Below are positions 34,901 through 46,645 of a DNA stretch of 64,000 bases, in pieces; positions within the stretch are counted from its first letter, which is position 1, and each line of letters starts with the position of its first letter. Made by a program: the position numbers and the translations under genes. Under the pieces are notes generated by a model, which saw nothing but the letters and a program-made list of their open reading frames with translations, ran no database searches and was not told where the DNA came from. The stretch is from Cucumis sativus (lineage: Eukaryota; Streptophyta; Magnoliopsida; Cucurbitales; Cucurbitaceae): the NCBI RefSeq assembly GCF_000004075.3, contig NC_026661.2, positions 5,168,058 to 5,232,057 of the forward strand, in the 5' to 3' direction.

Positions 34901-37255
34901 ATATGCTCAAGTCCTCTCTGCTCTGATGCTTTGCTTTGACATTCAATGACTCTTTCTCTCTTTCTTTTTATTATTTTTTTAATTTTATTTTTAACATTTT
35001 ACCCCTTTTTCTTTTAATCATTCAAATTATTTCTTCACTTTTCTCTTTTCATCATTCAAAATTATTTTAAATATCCTTTCAATTTCATTAGAAACTTCAG
35101 TATAAATGAAGAATACAAGGTGCTAAATTGGGCGATCGAATACTAAAGATAAGATGATGAATACTGGTACGTAGGCGAAGGTGAGTCCATTTGCTAAATC
35201 TACAAACACTATTATGGAAAAGAAAACTTTTGACATCATTCAAATAAGTTCAATTATGTGTGGTACATTATAATCTATATTAGACTCCATGCTTATTCTT
35301 AAAGCATTGCATATAGGGAAAACCCCAAATGAAAACAGCTGTAAAACATCTTTAATTAATTAAGTTATGCATGTGAAATTAAAGTTAGGGGAAATAAAGT
35401 TTCATATTAAGCAAGTTAATTAATTGCTAAACTGTGAAATCATATGCCTATTAACTGCAAACCAAAAAGAAAAATCCTATACAATTTTTCTAATTTTAAA
35501 TGCTACTAATCTAATTAATCACCTAACCAAGTTGTCTTCCAATACTATCACTAATTAAAGAACATTGAAGAAAATAATAATTCAGCACATAAAAACTGTT
35601 TAAAAATTTGTGCAAAATATATTAATTAATCACACACTTATTAAATAGATATGAGTCTAAATTTAGCCATTCTATTTTTAGAGAGGATAAATTATTAAAC
35701 CATATATTGATATATTTCTGATTTTTGTTCTTCCCTATTTGATTGAGAAATATATATTTTAATGATTAGGTAATGATTCTGAAGCAATCACTATGTAGAT
35801 GTTGAAATTTTCATAGGGGAAAAAAATAGTGAGCATATGAGGAGGAGTTATTTATTTAATTCAAAGTTATTGGAGTGAAGCTAATAGAAAGGGAATATGA
35901 AGAGATCAGATTGTTTGTAAGATTGAATTCATTTCAATTCATAAGATTTTGTCAATTCTTTGTTGGAATGTTGTAATTAATTACAGACTGAGAGATTCTG
36001 TTGGTGTTTGTATTTTTCATCTCAGATAATTATTGTAATATGGTCAAGCTGCCAAAAACAGAGATGAATTAAATGAGTTCATCTTCTTGTTTTCAATGAT
36101 AAATAAAACTCAGTTCACTAATCATTAACAAACGATTCCTTAATTTAATTCATTACATGTTATTGTTCATCTAAATGAGCTCAATTAGGAAATTAATTAA
36201 ATTAAGCAAATGATTTTCACATAGGTTTAAGAAGTAAAGATCCAATGTTAATTAACACAAGTTTTTAAAAGTCTTTTCCCTCTCCTTTTCTCATGATCAC
36301 ATGCCTATGGCTGAAAATGCATATACTAAAGTGATTCAAAAAGAGAAAAAGAAAACATAAATAGTAATTTGTTTGAATAGCTCCAAAAAAAAGTCTTCTT
36401 CTTTTTCTGTTTTGTTATTGAATTTTCAAAACTTGTTAATATTTCTTGCCACTGAGATTTGGATTTTAGTTACTATTTGGTTCATTAAAAGTTCTCAATT
36501 AGTTATTTCGAGTCAAGTCGGTGGTACCTAGTTAACATAATATAACTTGTATTACGAATGTATAAGGTAAATAACAAATACTTGTATTATTATGGTGGAA
36601 AGCACATTTGTGAAATGTTGATAGCTATGGAGTAAGTGTCTAATCAGGATATTGACAAATGATTCACCATATCTTTGTCCACCAACTTCTAGTTCTAGTT
36701 GGCTGTTCCCCATTCTTTTCTAAGAGAACAAATAAAGGGGATAACAAAACTAAACATGTCACTTATCCTCACATCTTCCTTCTCTTTTCCCCATATTAGA
36801 TTTAGAAGTACTAAAACAATGAAAAGAAGAGAAATTTGTGTAGAAGTTTCAAGGTTCAGCCTAGCTTTCTGTAGAATCCAAGTACACCATGGATAGGTCT
36901 TTTACATCTACCTCTTTTCTCTTCAGACTTTGCAATTATATTTCTTCCAATTTCTCTTTTGACTATATTCCCATCTCTGAACTTTATTTACTTTTAAATG
37001 AACGAGTTTATCATTGTTGTCCTTTTCTCTATACTAAGCTGAATTTGAATAGTGAAAACAAAACAAAAGAACAGCAACCTCAATATATTACTGTCAAATC
37101 CCTGTCTTTACAAATTACACCAAACAAAAAAGGACTAAGAAAAGGAGAAAAAAAAAGAAAAAAACCATTAGCATAGAAGTCTACAGCCAGACTAAAAGAA
37201 AGTGGAGCTCTCTATACAACTTATGAAATGATCATTCAGAGCCAACCTTGAGACT
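28904..37255. other. 8-kb intergenic region upstream of CYCD3
   Basis: No protein gene supported. It contains the CYCD3 upstream region, AT microsatellites (30487, 32212), an (AAT)n run near 34756, a degenerate GTTGGT-type repeat at 31128-31430, and a short GC-richer island near 32985-33050 with TTGACTTT and a CACGTGG G-box. Open frames near 36699-37176 overlap the likely 3' UTR of the C2 gene and look random. Confidence 0.5.
31128..31430. repeat. Degenerate short-period repeat (GTTGGTC/GTTAGAG type)
   Basis: About 300 bases in which AGTTGGT, TTGGTC, TTGGTTG and CATTAGAG motifs recur at 15-40 base spacing with divergence. It is G/T-richer than its surroundings and looks like a decayed minisatellite. 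Confidence 0.6.
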
Positions 37256-39443
37256 TCAATACTGAGGTGGGGGATAAACTCCGGGGTAAGGACCTGAACA
37301 ACAATACATAAACAAACTAAGTTTTGGTTCCATTGTGATTTCATAAAATAGAACATTTGTGGATTAGACATGTATTTACCTGGAGGATAGAAAGGTGAGG
37401 CTTGTGGAGGTGGTGGGTAAGGATTGGGAGGATAAGCCGAGGGAGGTGGGGGGTACGATGTGGGAGGATACCCAGAGGGATATGGGGAGGAATACATGGA
37501 TGTTTGATATGTTCCAGAGCTGGGTGGGTAAGAAGGATAGGGAGATTGGAATGATGCATAGGGTGTAGGAGTAGGAGGAGGATACGCTGTTGGGTGTGCC
37601 GGTGACGGCGGGGGCATCGTAATGTATGCAGGGACTTGGGGTGGAGTAGGTACATGAAATGGTGGTGCCGAGGGCGCAAAACTTGATGTAGGTCTCTGTA
37701 ATCAAAACAAATAGGTCATCCCTTTGCTTATGATTTGAATGCTACACAAATAGAAACAGTAGTGAACTGTTTTTGACCAGTAACTAAAGTTATGATACAA
37801 ACTCCACTTACATTGGCATTTGCAAAATGTAGTATCAGTCGTACTTCCCCAGCATGTCTACACAACAAGATGAAAGTGACAATTAAAATTTTCAGATTTT
37901 GGACTAATAGGAAATGATGTTATTTGATGATGCTTGTCAAAGTATCATATCATAATGATAACGAAAACAGAACATCGAAATTCCCACATGATCCAGACAA
38001 ATCACAGATAACAAAGTGAATCTCAAGCAGAAGAGTTGTTATCATTCAAAACCTAACAAAAAAAAAAAAATCAAACTTCTTGGGGTTTCTTGTCAAATGA
38101 AGACATGATTCTATTTGCGTTCATGCGAGCAATTTCACCATAAGATAGGCAGGGTAATGGAAAAGGAGACTGCTCGTATTCTCACTTTGTTTGTTGATAA
38201 ATGAATTGAGGCTAAGGCCTATCAGATGGCTGTGCCAAACTCGATAGGTTTACAATAAGATTAACCTAACCTTAAAGCATAGAAGATCCATGACACGCAA
38301 TGCCCACAAAATGTTTACAAAGCATTGCTATCAGAACATACGCCTTTTCTTATTGAGAAAGGTGGAGAAAAACTACAACAACCATACTCATTGTGATTAT
38401 GACCAGTGATAGACTTAATTGCAAGAAATCAAGGGACCATAGATGGATTATTTTCAAAACAATTATCTGCTTATATTACAAAAAAATTCCTCCAAACTAT
38501 GGTCTAGTGATTCGTATTGTAACCAATGTTCAAATTAAGGTGTTCTTTGCGAGAAGATAAAAGTTCAACTGTTTTAGAAATAAGCCATTCAAAACTATTT
38601 TATAAACATAACATTCAATAAACAAAAGCAAAACTTTGAGCCACAAGTTGCATGCATGTCAAAGCTTCTAACATGGTTATAAAAGGGAAAATTTTATCAA
38701 ACAAATTCTTAGTTGTATCATACAATACCTGCCAGTTTTAGTTTGAAGTGACCATGAGCTATCATCATACCCTTCTGCTAGAACTTTAGCCAATTGGATT
38801 CTATAAAACAGAAAATGCAAAAACTCAATACCCCAGATGGAAAATCTTAACAACAGGTTAGATAAACAAGATGGTAAGGTTGACCAGCCAAACATCAAAA
38901 ACCAAAAGGAAAACAGAAACATATATCTTACTTTCCATTGCCAATGAAGTCATCATAAGTAACTGTATTGCTGTTCCAAACTGTGACATTAATCTCTCTT
39001 AGCCCTTCAATAAGAGAAAAAACAAATTTCTCTTGGAATGTTGGATTTCTACCACCATCTATACAATGCCAAATAATTTCACATTCAGTTTAACATCATC
39101 CTCTCAGATCTAAACAAATTACACCAAGACCAAAAAACAGAACAAGGAACATCCAAAATCAAACCTGTGCAAGTGGTGGTACGAAACTTTGTACTACCAT
39201 ATTCAAGAAACACATAAGGATCCTGCCTTGAAATCCATTCTGTATCTTTCAACTTTGTGCATCCAATAACTAATCCAAAACAAAAAAAAAACAAAAAAGA
39301 AACAAAACCCAGATAAGAAATCAACTACTTTTTCCTTTTTGATCAGAAAAAATAATTAAAAATCAAAGGCAATTTCAGAAACAGAAGTAAAGAAACATAC
39401 CGGTGACTTCAAGAGGTTGACCCTGAATGGCAAATGTCGACAT
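37256..39443 (-). CDS. Small C2-domain protein with Pro/Tyr-rich tail
   Basis: Seven exons on the minus strand: 39443-39401, 39269-39165, 39058-38932, 38800-38729, 37857-37812, 37695-37380, 37293-37256; 248 aa. Residues 1-131 are a single C2 domain (LEVTVIGCTKLKDTEW, RQDPYVFLEYG, then GKIQLAKVLAEGYDDSSW). Residues 132-248 are a disordered tail of PY, PPPP and YPP repeats ending PYPGVYPPPQY. This is the layout of plant SRC2/elicitor-responsive C2 proteins, which bind membranes, often in a calcium-dependent way, in stress responses. No signal peptide or transmembrane segment is seen, so a cytosolic or peripheral membrane location is likely. In the second calcium loop the usual D-x-D is N78-x-N80 (VWNSNTVTYDD), so calcium binding may be weak. 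The last coding exon is only 38 bases. Confidence 0.88.
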
Positions 39444-41318
39444 AGAAGAATCAAAATGCGAGATGGGTATAATTCTAAAGTCGAGTTGGCCTTAATTTGT
39501 TAAAAAACCTTTACCCTTTTTCTGAATAGACCCAGAATAGAATATTCACAGGAGATGTCGAACACAACCCACAAAAACAAAAAACTGAATCAAATTGAAG
39601 AACCAGAATAGAATATTCAAAAGGGTCTTGTAACCCACAAAAAACAACAACAACAACCAAATCGAATTGAGGATTAAAGATAAAGGAGAGAAAATTACTT
39701 TGTATATAAAGAAGAGAAGGCGGCGTTTAGAGTTGGAAGCGCGTGGTCGTGGTGTGTTGTTCGTGGAAGGAAACAGAGAGAAGAGATGTAGAAGGAACCT
39801 GGAGAAATGGTTGGGGGGTAAAAGAAGAAGAAATGGAGCCCTGTCAGAAACTTCTCTCGCAATTATATTGCCGCGTCTTCCATTTCAGGAATTTTTCAAC
39901 TTTGCATCTGTTTCTCTTTCTGATTTAGAATTAGAAAAGAACATATTTTTCTTTTACAAATTTTAGTTTATTGTTATTCGAGTTCTCCATTCCCACTTTA
40001 CAATTCCAAACTTCCAAATGTTGGATGAAAGTAATACCCCAAATATGGCTTCCGACTTGGAAAAAGAAAAATCAAACTTCAACACTCTTACATCATTATT
40101 TAAGGTCATCATTACACATCCCCTACGTCTAAATTTCTTATCAAAATTGTAATGATATTCACGGTACTTACTAACATATCTACAATAATATGTAATTAAG
40201 AATTTTAAACTCCATGTACTGCACATCAACAAAGAAATTGGTACATTTTGGTATTTTGGTGTTGTGCAAGTTTTTCCAAATTTGGTTTTGACTTGGCATA
40301 TCAAATTTTTGTCCTTAAAATACTCCCTCCTTCATTGGACCTTAAAAATATATAAATATAAAAAATCAGAATTCCAAGATTTATATAAAAAAAAAATTGT
40401 TAACTTAATTCAATTAAATTGGAGTTGACTTATCAATTGTAGAAGATATATATATTTTTTTAAAAAAAAGGATCATTTTTTGTACGAATGTTGATGCTTT
40501 CATTTAATTAAATATGATAGTTCAATGTCAAATGACTAAGTCTATTTCAAATTAGATAGATATTTGTATTTAGACTATAAAACAAAATGTGGAACTTTAA
40601 TAATTTGATGTAAAGAAAATGACTTTAATAAATCTAATAATTTAGTGAATAAGGGTTAAGGGCCAACTAAAAAGAAAACCAGTGATTGACTCTTTCTCTA
40701 TACTTTATCAAAAGTGATTATAATAAAAATATGAATTTCATGACCTTTCCCATTTGGCTCATGGATTTTAATATTCTAATCAAATCAATTCATCACAAAA
40801 CCAAAATGAGACTTTTAACCCTATTTCTTAACTATTTGTTTTTTTAATATTAAGTTTGTTTCCTCTTAGTTATTTACAATCATTTGCATTTCAAATTTGA
40901 AAAATATTCTTTTTTTAAATTTGGCAATTCAAGAAGCAAAATTTTTAATATTATAACAAAGAACAAATGGCTAACACAAGAAAATCCATTTTCATTTGTC
41001 CACATGGCCAAAGGCAATCAATCTACAAGATTCACGAGCTGATTCGGCAAATTACAAGCCTAAATGACAAAGAAACAATGTCAAACAGTATTCATAATTG
41101 AGCTTTATTGAACTCTATAGAACAGTATCGTCGTCTTTAAAAGAAACTTAAAATAACTTTTTTTGACATGCTATCTCAATTCAACAATAAACCAGATAAT
41201 GAGAGAGACTTGAATTTACAATCCAAATGAATGAATCTTAAGGTTCACCTGAAGCATGGATTTTATGTACAAACAGCTGGTCGTGGTTTGGGGGCGAACA
41301 AACATTGTGTCTTCCCAT
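39444..41318. other. Intergenic region
   Basis: Leader and promoter of the C2 gene on the right-hand side of its ATG, then the 3' flank of PTEN2. AT-rich; no coding signal. Confidence 0.55.
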
Positions 41319-44300
41319 TTACTCACTCTCGTAGTCTTCATCGTCGCCAAATGTGAAAACAGAAGCATCGGCAGCCATTGCCTTGAATTCACTTTCTGAA
41401 TTTGGAACTTCTGGGAGAGAGTCAGATCTTCCACCTCCATCGCCTTTTCGTTCGCTGGCAGTAGCAGTCTGTTTAGCTCCACCATCTCCCAGGGAAACTT
41501 GCTTTGTTGCATGAGATAAACTCGCAACATTGTCTGATGAAGTCATACTCGTTTGAGATTTAGTCGTCGGATTGACAGCTGATCCTTCAACCCCTGAACC
41601 TGAAGTTGCCTCCTTCCTGCTCTTTGAAGAACCACCTTCTGATTCACTATCAGAAAATACATCATCTTTATCATTAGTTCCTGATTTTCTGTTTTGGTTT
41701 TCAGAAACTTCACTCCCATCAGCTGTAGGAGGCTTGGAGCCTGAGCTTTCATCCGACTTTTTGGTAGTGTTGTCCATGTTGGGCGACGTATCTACTAGAA
41801 CAACCTCCACCTGAAACCCAGGGGAAGGTAGTTTCCTCTGCAAAAAGCAAAATTCAAAATGTTAAACATGGGACTGACTACTAATAAGTATAAAAAGTTC
41901 TACTTCGGTCATCAAACAACACCTCAGAAGTAAACTTCAGTACTCACCTTATCGAACCCATCAAGATCGTTTGTGTACAGCATTTTCCGATTTTCAGTCA
42001 TGGTTGTGTTTAGCCAACTGAAAATAAAACAGACCAGGTAAGTTCAACAACAGAATTCCTTATTTTAAGAAACCTAAGAAGCTGAGTGCTGGGGAGTGAG
42101 GATTCAGATCATTTACCAATAGAAATCTCCTTGGCGGTCATGGAAATGAACCTTGAAGTCCCCACACAACTCAGCTAGACCAGGCTCCCCAGGCAAGGCG
42201 AAGACCATTATCCCCTTCTTTGGTGCAGTAAACCAAAAATCTTCTGGCTACAGATACTAACTATGTTAGTGAGGCTTGCAAAATGACTATATTATGGTTA
42301 CAAGCGATAAAATAAAAGGCAAAAAGTTCTTAAAGTTTTTCTTTTAAAATTTTGGAGAGGGCATGCATGAGCATGAGAAAACAATATCAGTATGTATATC
42401 ATGAGAAATAGCAAAAAGAAATATCACTTTTTTTACAATGCTCACTAATGAGAAAGGCCTTATTCTTTAACATTTTCTTCAATGGTATTCCTAAGTTACA
42501 GTAACAAACGTACAAAGATACTATACTACCATAAGCCGTATTACACTAGTATAACATACAGGGAAAGAAAAACCAAAAGAGGAAAATAGATTCACATTGT
42601 TATAACATAATGTGCTCTCATGGAGACTACGCATCTTATGAACAAAATGAAACACAAGCCAAAGTTAAAAGTTTGTCTTTGCCAAAGCCCCTGGTGTTAA
42701 GAGGAGTCCAGCCTATTGGTAAAAAATGGAGCCTTTTCTTCAATCCATCAATGTTTTCAGGACCCTCTATCTTAACCTAAAAAACCATATTCTATTGACT
42801 TGATCCTGTCAAGGGAGATGCCAATCATCGCTCCTTTAACAAGACTTAACACAAAATAACCATATCTTATTCACTCCTTTGGATCCAGATATAGGTTTAA
42901 CAAGAGTTGTTCACTGGAAAAAGAACCCTACACCTTGTGATAACGTCTCTGATGTTGACTCTAAGATAAGTTTGAGTGGTGTGGAATCAGAAATTCAGCC
43001 AGTGGATCTCAGTATCGAGGCCAATGTTCTCAGAAAGTTCTTTTTCTGAAGCTCTCAACTTACTATTTCAAGGTTGAAACAAGAAGACTCCTACTCTTTC
43101 ATCCATACCGACCAATTTTCTCCGTTCATAGAACTAGTGGTCTTGAGTTTGGTGAACTTCTTTGGCTTGAGAAAGAATGTGTAATGGTTTGGCATTGCAA
43201 CATTTTGTTCAGTTTCCTATGAGGATATTCAATTGCCTCATAATACTACTTTCCTGGTGATGGTTTTTCTATAGCTTCTTTTAATGAAATAGTTCTGGAA
43301 AAGATGAAGAAAGTTTCAAGGAGTCAGTGCAGATTTGGCTTAAAGTTTGGAGTTCGATGGAATTAATTTATTTGGTATTGGGAAGCTTTCTCATTTTGTT
43401 GCAACAGGTTGCTTGTGGTTTTAAAAGGTTATTGTTTATTGGAATTTGCTGATTATTAGTTACTGGTTTTCTTTGGAAGATTTGAAATAGCTACTGAATT
43501 TCAGTGTTTGATGGAGGCCTAATTAATCATAGTTCATCGTTCATTCACAAGCTCTCCAAAGACTTTCAGACAGAGTAATAAATTTTCTTTGTTCTTTAAA
43601 TGTATATTTATCTTCATGGTTAATCTTATAAGTCGTATTGCTTTTTTCTCCCTTCATCCCTCAAACCTTAATCTTTTTCATTATATCAAAGAGTCGTTAT
43701 TTCGTGTTGAAAACATATGACTGCAATTGAGGCTATTCTCACTCCCCCCTACTTTGAAAAATAATCAAATACATACCGAGAGACTCTTGGTTCTTGGATG
43801 CACTTTAGTGGAGAACAGAACACCTGCCAATGAGGAAAGACATTAGACTGAACTATCAGCATAATTTAGATTCTAGATATTCTAAACCCCAATGATAGTT
43901 TCAATCTATGCTTAAAGACGAGATTTAAAATCAAAATTAATCCTACAAGTGACGAATATAGTGAAAAACAAAGAAAACAAAGTGAAGGACAAATATGACA
44001 CCATAAACTATTTATCAGAATAGTGAACTTCTTGGCTGAAAGGAGAGTTGGAGATGTACCATTATGGTCGGATACAGTAATGGAAGGCCTGATCCAATAT
44101 GGGCATCTGTGAAGACGAAACCCTCTAAGCACGCACCTGTAGAAAATTTAATGTGAACATGCTAACCATAAACGAAAAAAGAGTAATTAAGAAATAGGAA
44201 TGATATCAGAGTTGAAGCATAGTACCTGCGACTGGGAGGATTTTCTCCATTGAAGTATGTTAGAATACGCTCAAAATATTTGACATACCTCTAGAAAGAA

Positions 44301-46645
44301 AGAAAACAATAGTATATAAGAAGCTTTTGACAAATTAAGACTAGATACAAAGTTCTCTAAAGGTCATTTTAACTTACAATCTGACTAGGTAATATCAGAC
44401 CTTTGCCATCAAAACACCTTCTCTGGTTGTAGTATTCAATGGATTCTTCAGCGGTTGGAAAGAACTGCAAAAGAGGCAAGCCAGCAAAAATCAAGAAAAC
44501 TGACAACCTAATTAAGGGACATTATGAACATTTTTTCATAACTTCCTTAATTAAGCAGATCTAGACAGCAAATCCAAACCTTCAAAAATAGAAGAAGACT
44601 GGAAATCATCAAGCCTGTCCGGGCCATTCCTGCCTTGCAATGCACAACCACTACATTTTCAATATCATCCTTCAGCCACGAATAGGCACTTTGGCAAAAT
44701 GATATTATGAGTTGAACTGGGGGACAGTTGTGATCATCAAAAGGAAAACAAGCCACCTGAAAAATCCCAGAATACCACCCACGTCAAATTTTCACCTATC
44801 TAGAGGAAAATCAACAATCTAGGAAACAATCTCATTAAACAAAAATGCAAGAAAATATCAATAACACGGGTCCGCTTGAAAACCTTTCACAGAACCAAAA
44901 GAAAATTAAAATTAAAATTAAAACTTTCAAAAAGAAAACAGCCTACAAATTGCATAAATGTACTTTAAAGTAAAGAACACCTGATTTATTCATAATATAT
45001 TATAAATTTCAATCAGTAGTGCGAACTGAGTTTTTGGTGGAGAGAACACCGCTTGTAATGCTTCACAGGTTTCATTGTGAAAAGAATTTGAGACCCATTT
45101 CCATAAAAAATCAGAATATTAATGATAATAAGAGATCAACACGAACCTTTCCTTCAAATAGTGAAGCATCATATAGCCTCTCAGAACAAAGATTATATAC
45201 TTTGTATTTTCCCTGCAGATAAAAATAAGAATATAAAACATGAAAACATGAAATGGCAAATTTACAATGCATATCAATTGTGTAAAGATGATCATCTGAC
45301 AACAGAGTTCAAATGGTAAACAGTTAAAACATGAAATATCTTGCAGAAAGTTTAAAACAGTAAAAAGGCATATCATAGACATTGCCATTCATACCTTGTG
45401 ATGTGTTTCAAAGAACTTTATGACTTCTTCCATATGGTTCCTGTAGAAACCCTGTGTCACAAGTCACAACTATAAATACTAGAATATCATTCATAACAAG
45501 ATAGTAAGTCAAGTCATACAACATGAGTAACAGTGAATCACCTCAACATATCCGAAAAACCCTGAGCTCATGTCACCAGCAGGAAAACCCATGGCAATGA
45601 TATTTTCAGTAATATAAGTCATATCCAAATCAAATCCACCTTCCTGTAAAAGGAGGAACCATATAATCATAATCATAATAATATAAAAGCAAGCACAAAT
45701 CAAATGCAGGGAACAATTTAACCAGAACCAGTATATTTACTCCATATGTTATATCATATTTGTGTTAAACAAAAACAAACACACCTAGTATTCCAATTAC
45801 TCTTGTTCACTGATAGAAAAGGCAGAGAAATGGGGCATAACAAACGCACTAGAAGTTTATGGATTACATACACATAGCATACTGAGTATCTATGTTATTA
45901 GACATATGACAGCCGATTTTAGTCTAACAGATATAACCGCTGCTTGAGGTCCAAAATTTGTATTTTCTGCTTTCATTAGAAAAATTAGAATGCCAAAAAG
46001 AAATTATGAACTTTATGCAATCACATCAATACTCCATGAAAACTGCAATCATAAAATCCTATCTTCCTCTGATTCTAAAAAAACTTAGGTTCAGTCGTAC
46101 ATGGTGTAAATCTTCATAAGAAAACTGCATCTATGTATATAATTAGCACTAAAAACTTATAAAATGGTCACATACGAAAGAAGCTAATGCTATGGGCAAC
46201 AAACCTGGTATCTTCGCTTATTTTGGGAGACAACATGGCGAGCTTTAACTTGTACAGCCTTTACAGCACTCTTTGAAGAGTCAACCAACCCTCTTGTAAT
46301 TGATCCCACAAAACTGGGTTGGGCAGGTTTAGAATTTCCATCTGGGGAATCACTGGGTGCAGGAGATTTTGGAGATAAGTTCAAACCCAAGCCACTAGTG
46401 AAACGTGCAAAAGCTGACTTCCCAGCATTTTCAGTCGCTCCATCTTGTGAAGCTGACTGTGGTTGAGAAATTTTCAAGTTTTTGGCCCATGAAGTTATGC
46501 CACTAGGAGATAACTTAGATGGTGCATCACGGGCTACATTATTCGTTCCAGTGGTAACAGGAGCCTGAGGGTGTACTTCTGGTGGTTTAGTTTCCGAGGA
46601 ATTAACAGTAGATGATATTGGGGAATCGGTAGAACTTGGATCCAT
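41319..46645 (-). CDS. PTEN2: PTEN2-type phosphatidylinositol 3-phosphatase
   Basis: Twelve exons on the minus strand: 46645-46205, 45643-45542, 45451-45395, 45212-45147, 44756-44580, 44464-44378, 44290-44226, 44136-44060, 43823-43777, 42247-42117, 42017-41948, 41837-41319; 612 aa, close to Arabidopsis PTEN2A. Order: Ser/Pro-rich disordered N-terminus (1-147), dual-specificity phosphatase domain, PTEN-type C2 domain (about 300-450), acidic Ser-rich tail ending FTFGDDEDYESE. The catalytic loop HCKAGMARTG (261-270) has C262 and R268; the WPD-loop aspartate is probably D230 in FDDHNCPP. Plant PTEN2 proteins dephosphorylate 3-phosphoinositides and can bind phosphatidic acid. Relative to human PTEN the P-loop has M for K128 and A for G129. 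Intron 9 (42248-43776, 1.5 kb) holds a coding-like relic. An untranslated leader exon upstream is possible. Confidence 0.95.
43000..43222 (+). pseudogene. Possible decayed coding relic in PTEN2 intron 9
   Basis: On the strand opposite to PTEN2, a frame stays open for about 70 codons without a useful start. Its composition is more protein-like than the surrounding intron (KVETRRLLLF; GLEFGELLWLEKECV) and it ends at a TGA at 43220. It may be a fragment of a retroelement ORF, but I cannot name the family, so this is a weak call. Confidence 0.3.

Noticed and set aside
36699..37176. Two small plus-strand ORFs near the C2 gene
   Set aside because: They lie over the probable 3' UTR of the C2 gene, have no recognisable motif and end in low-complexity Lys/Arg.
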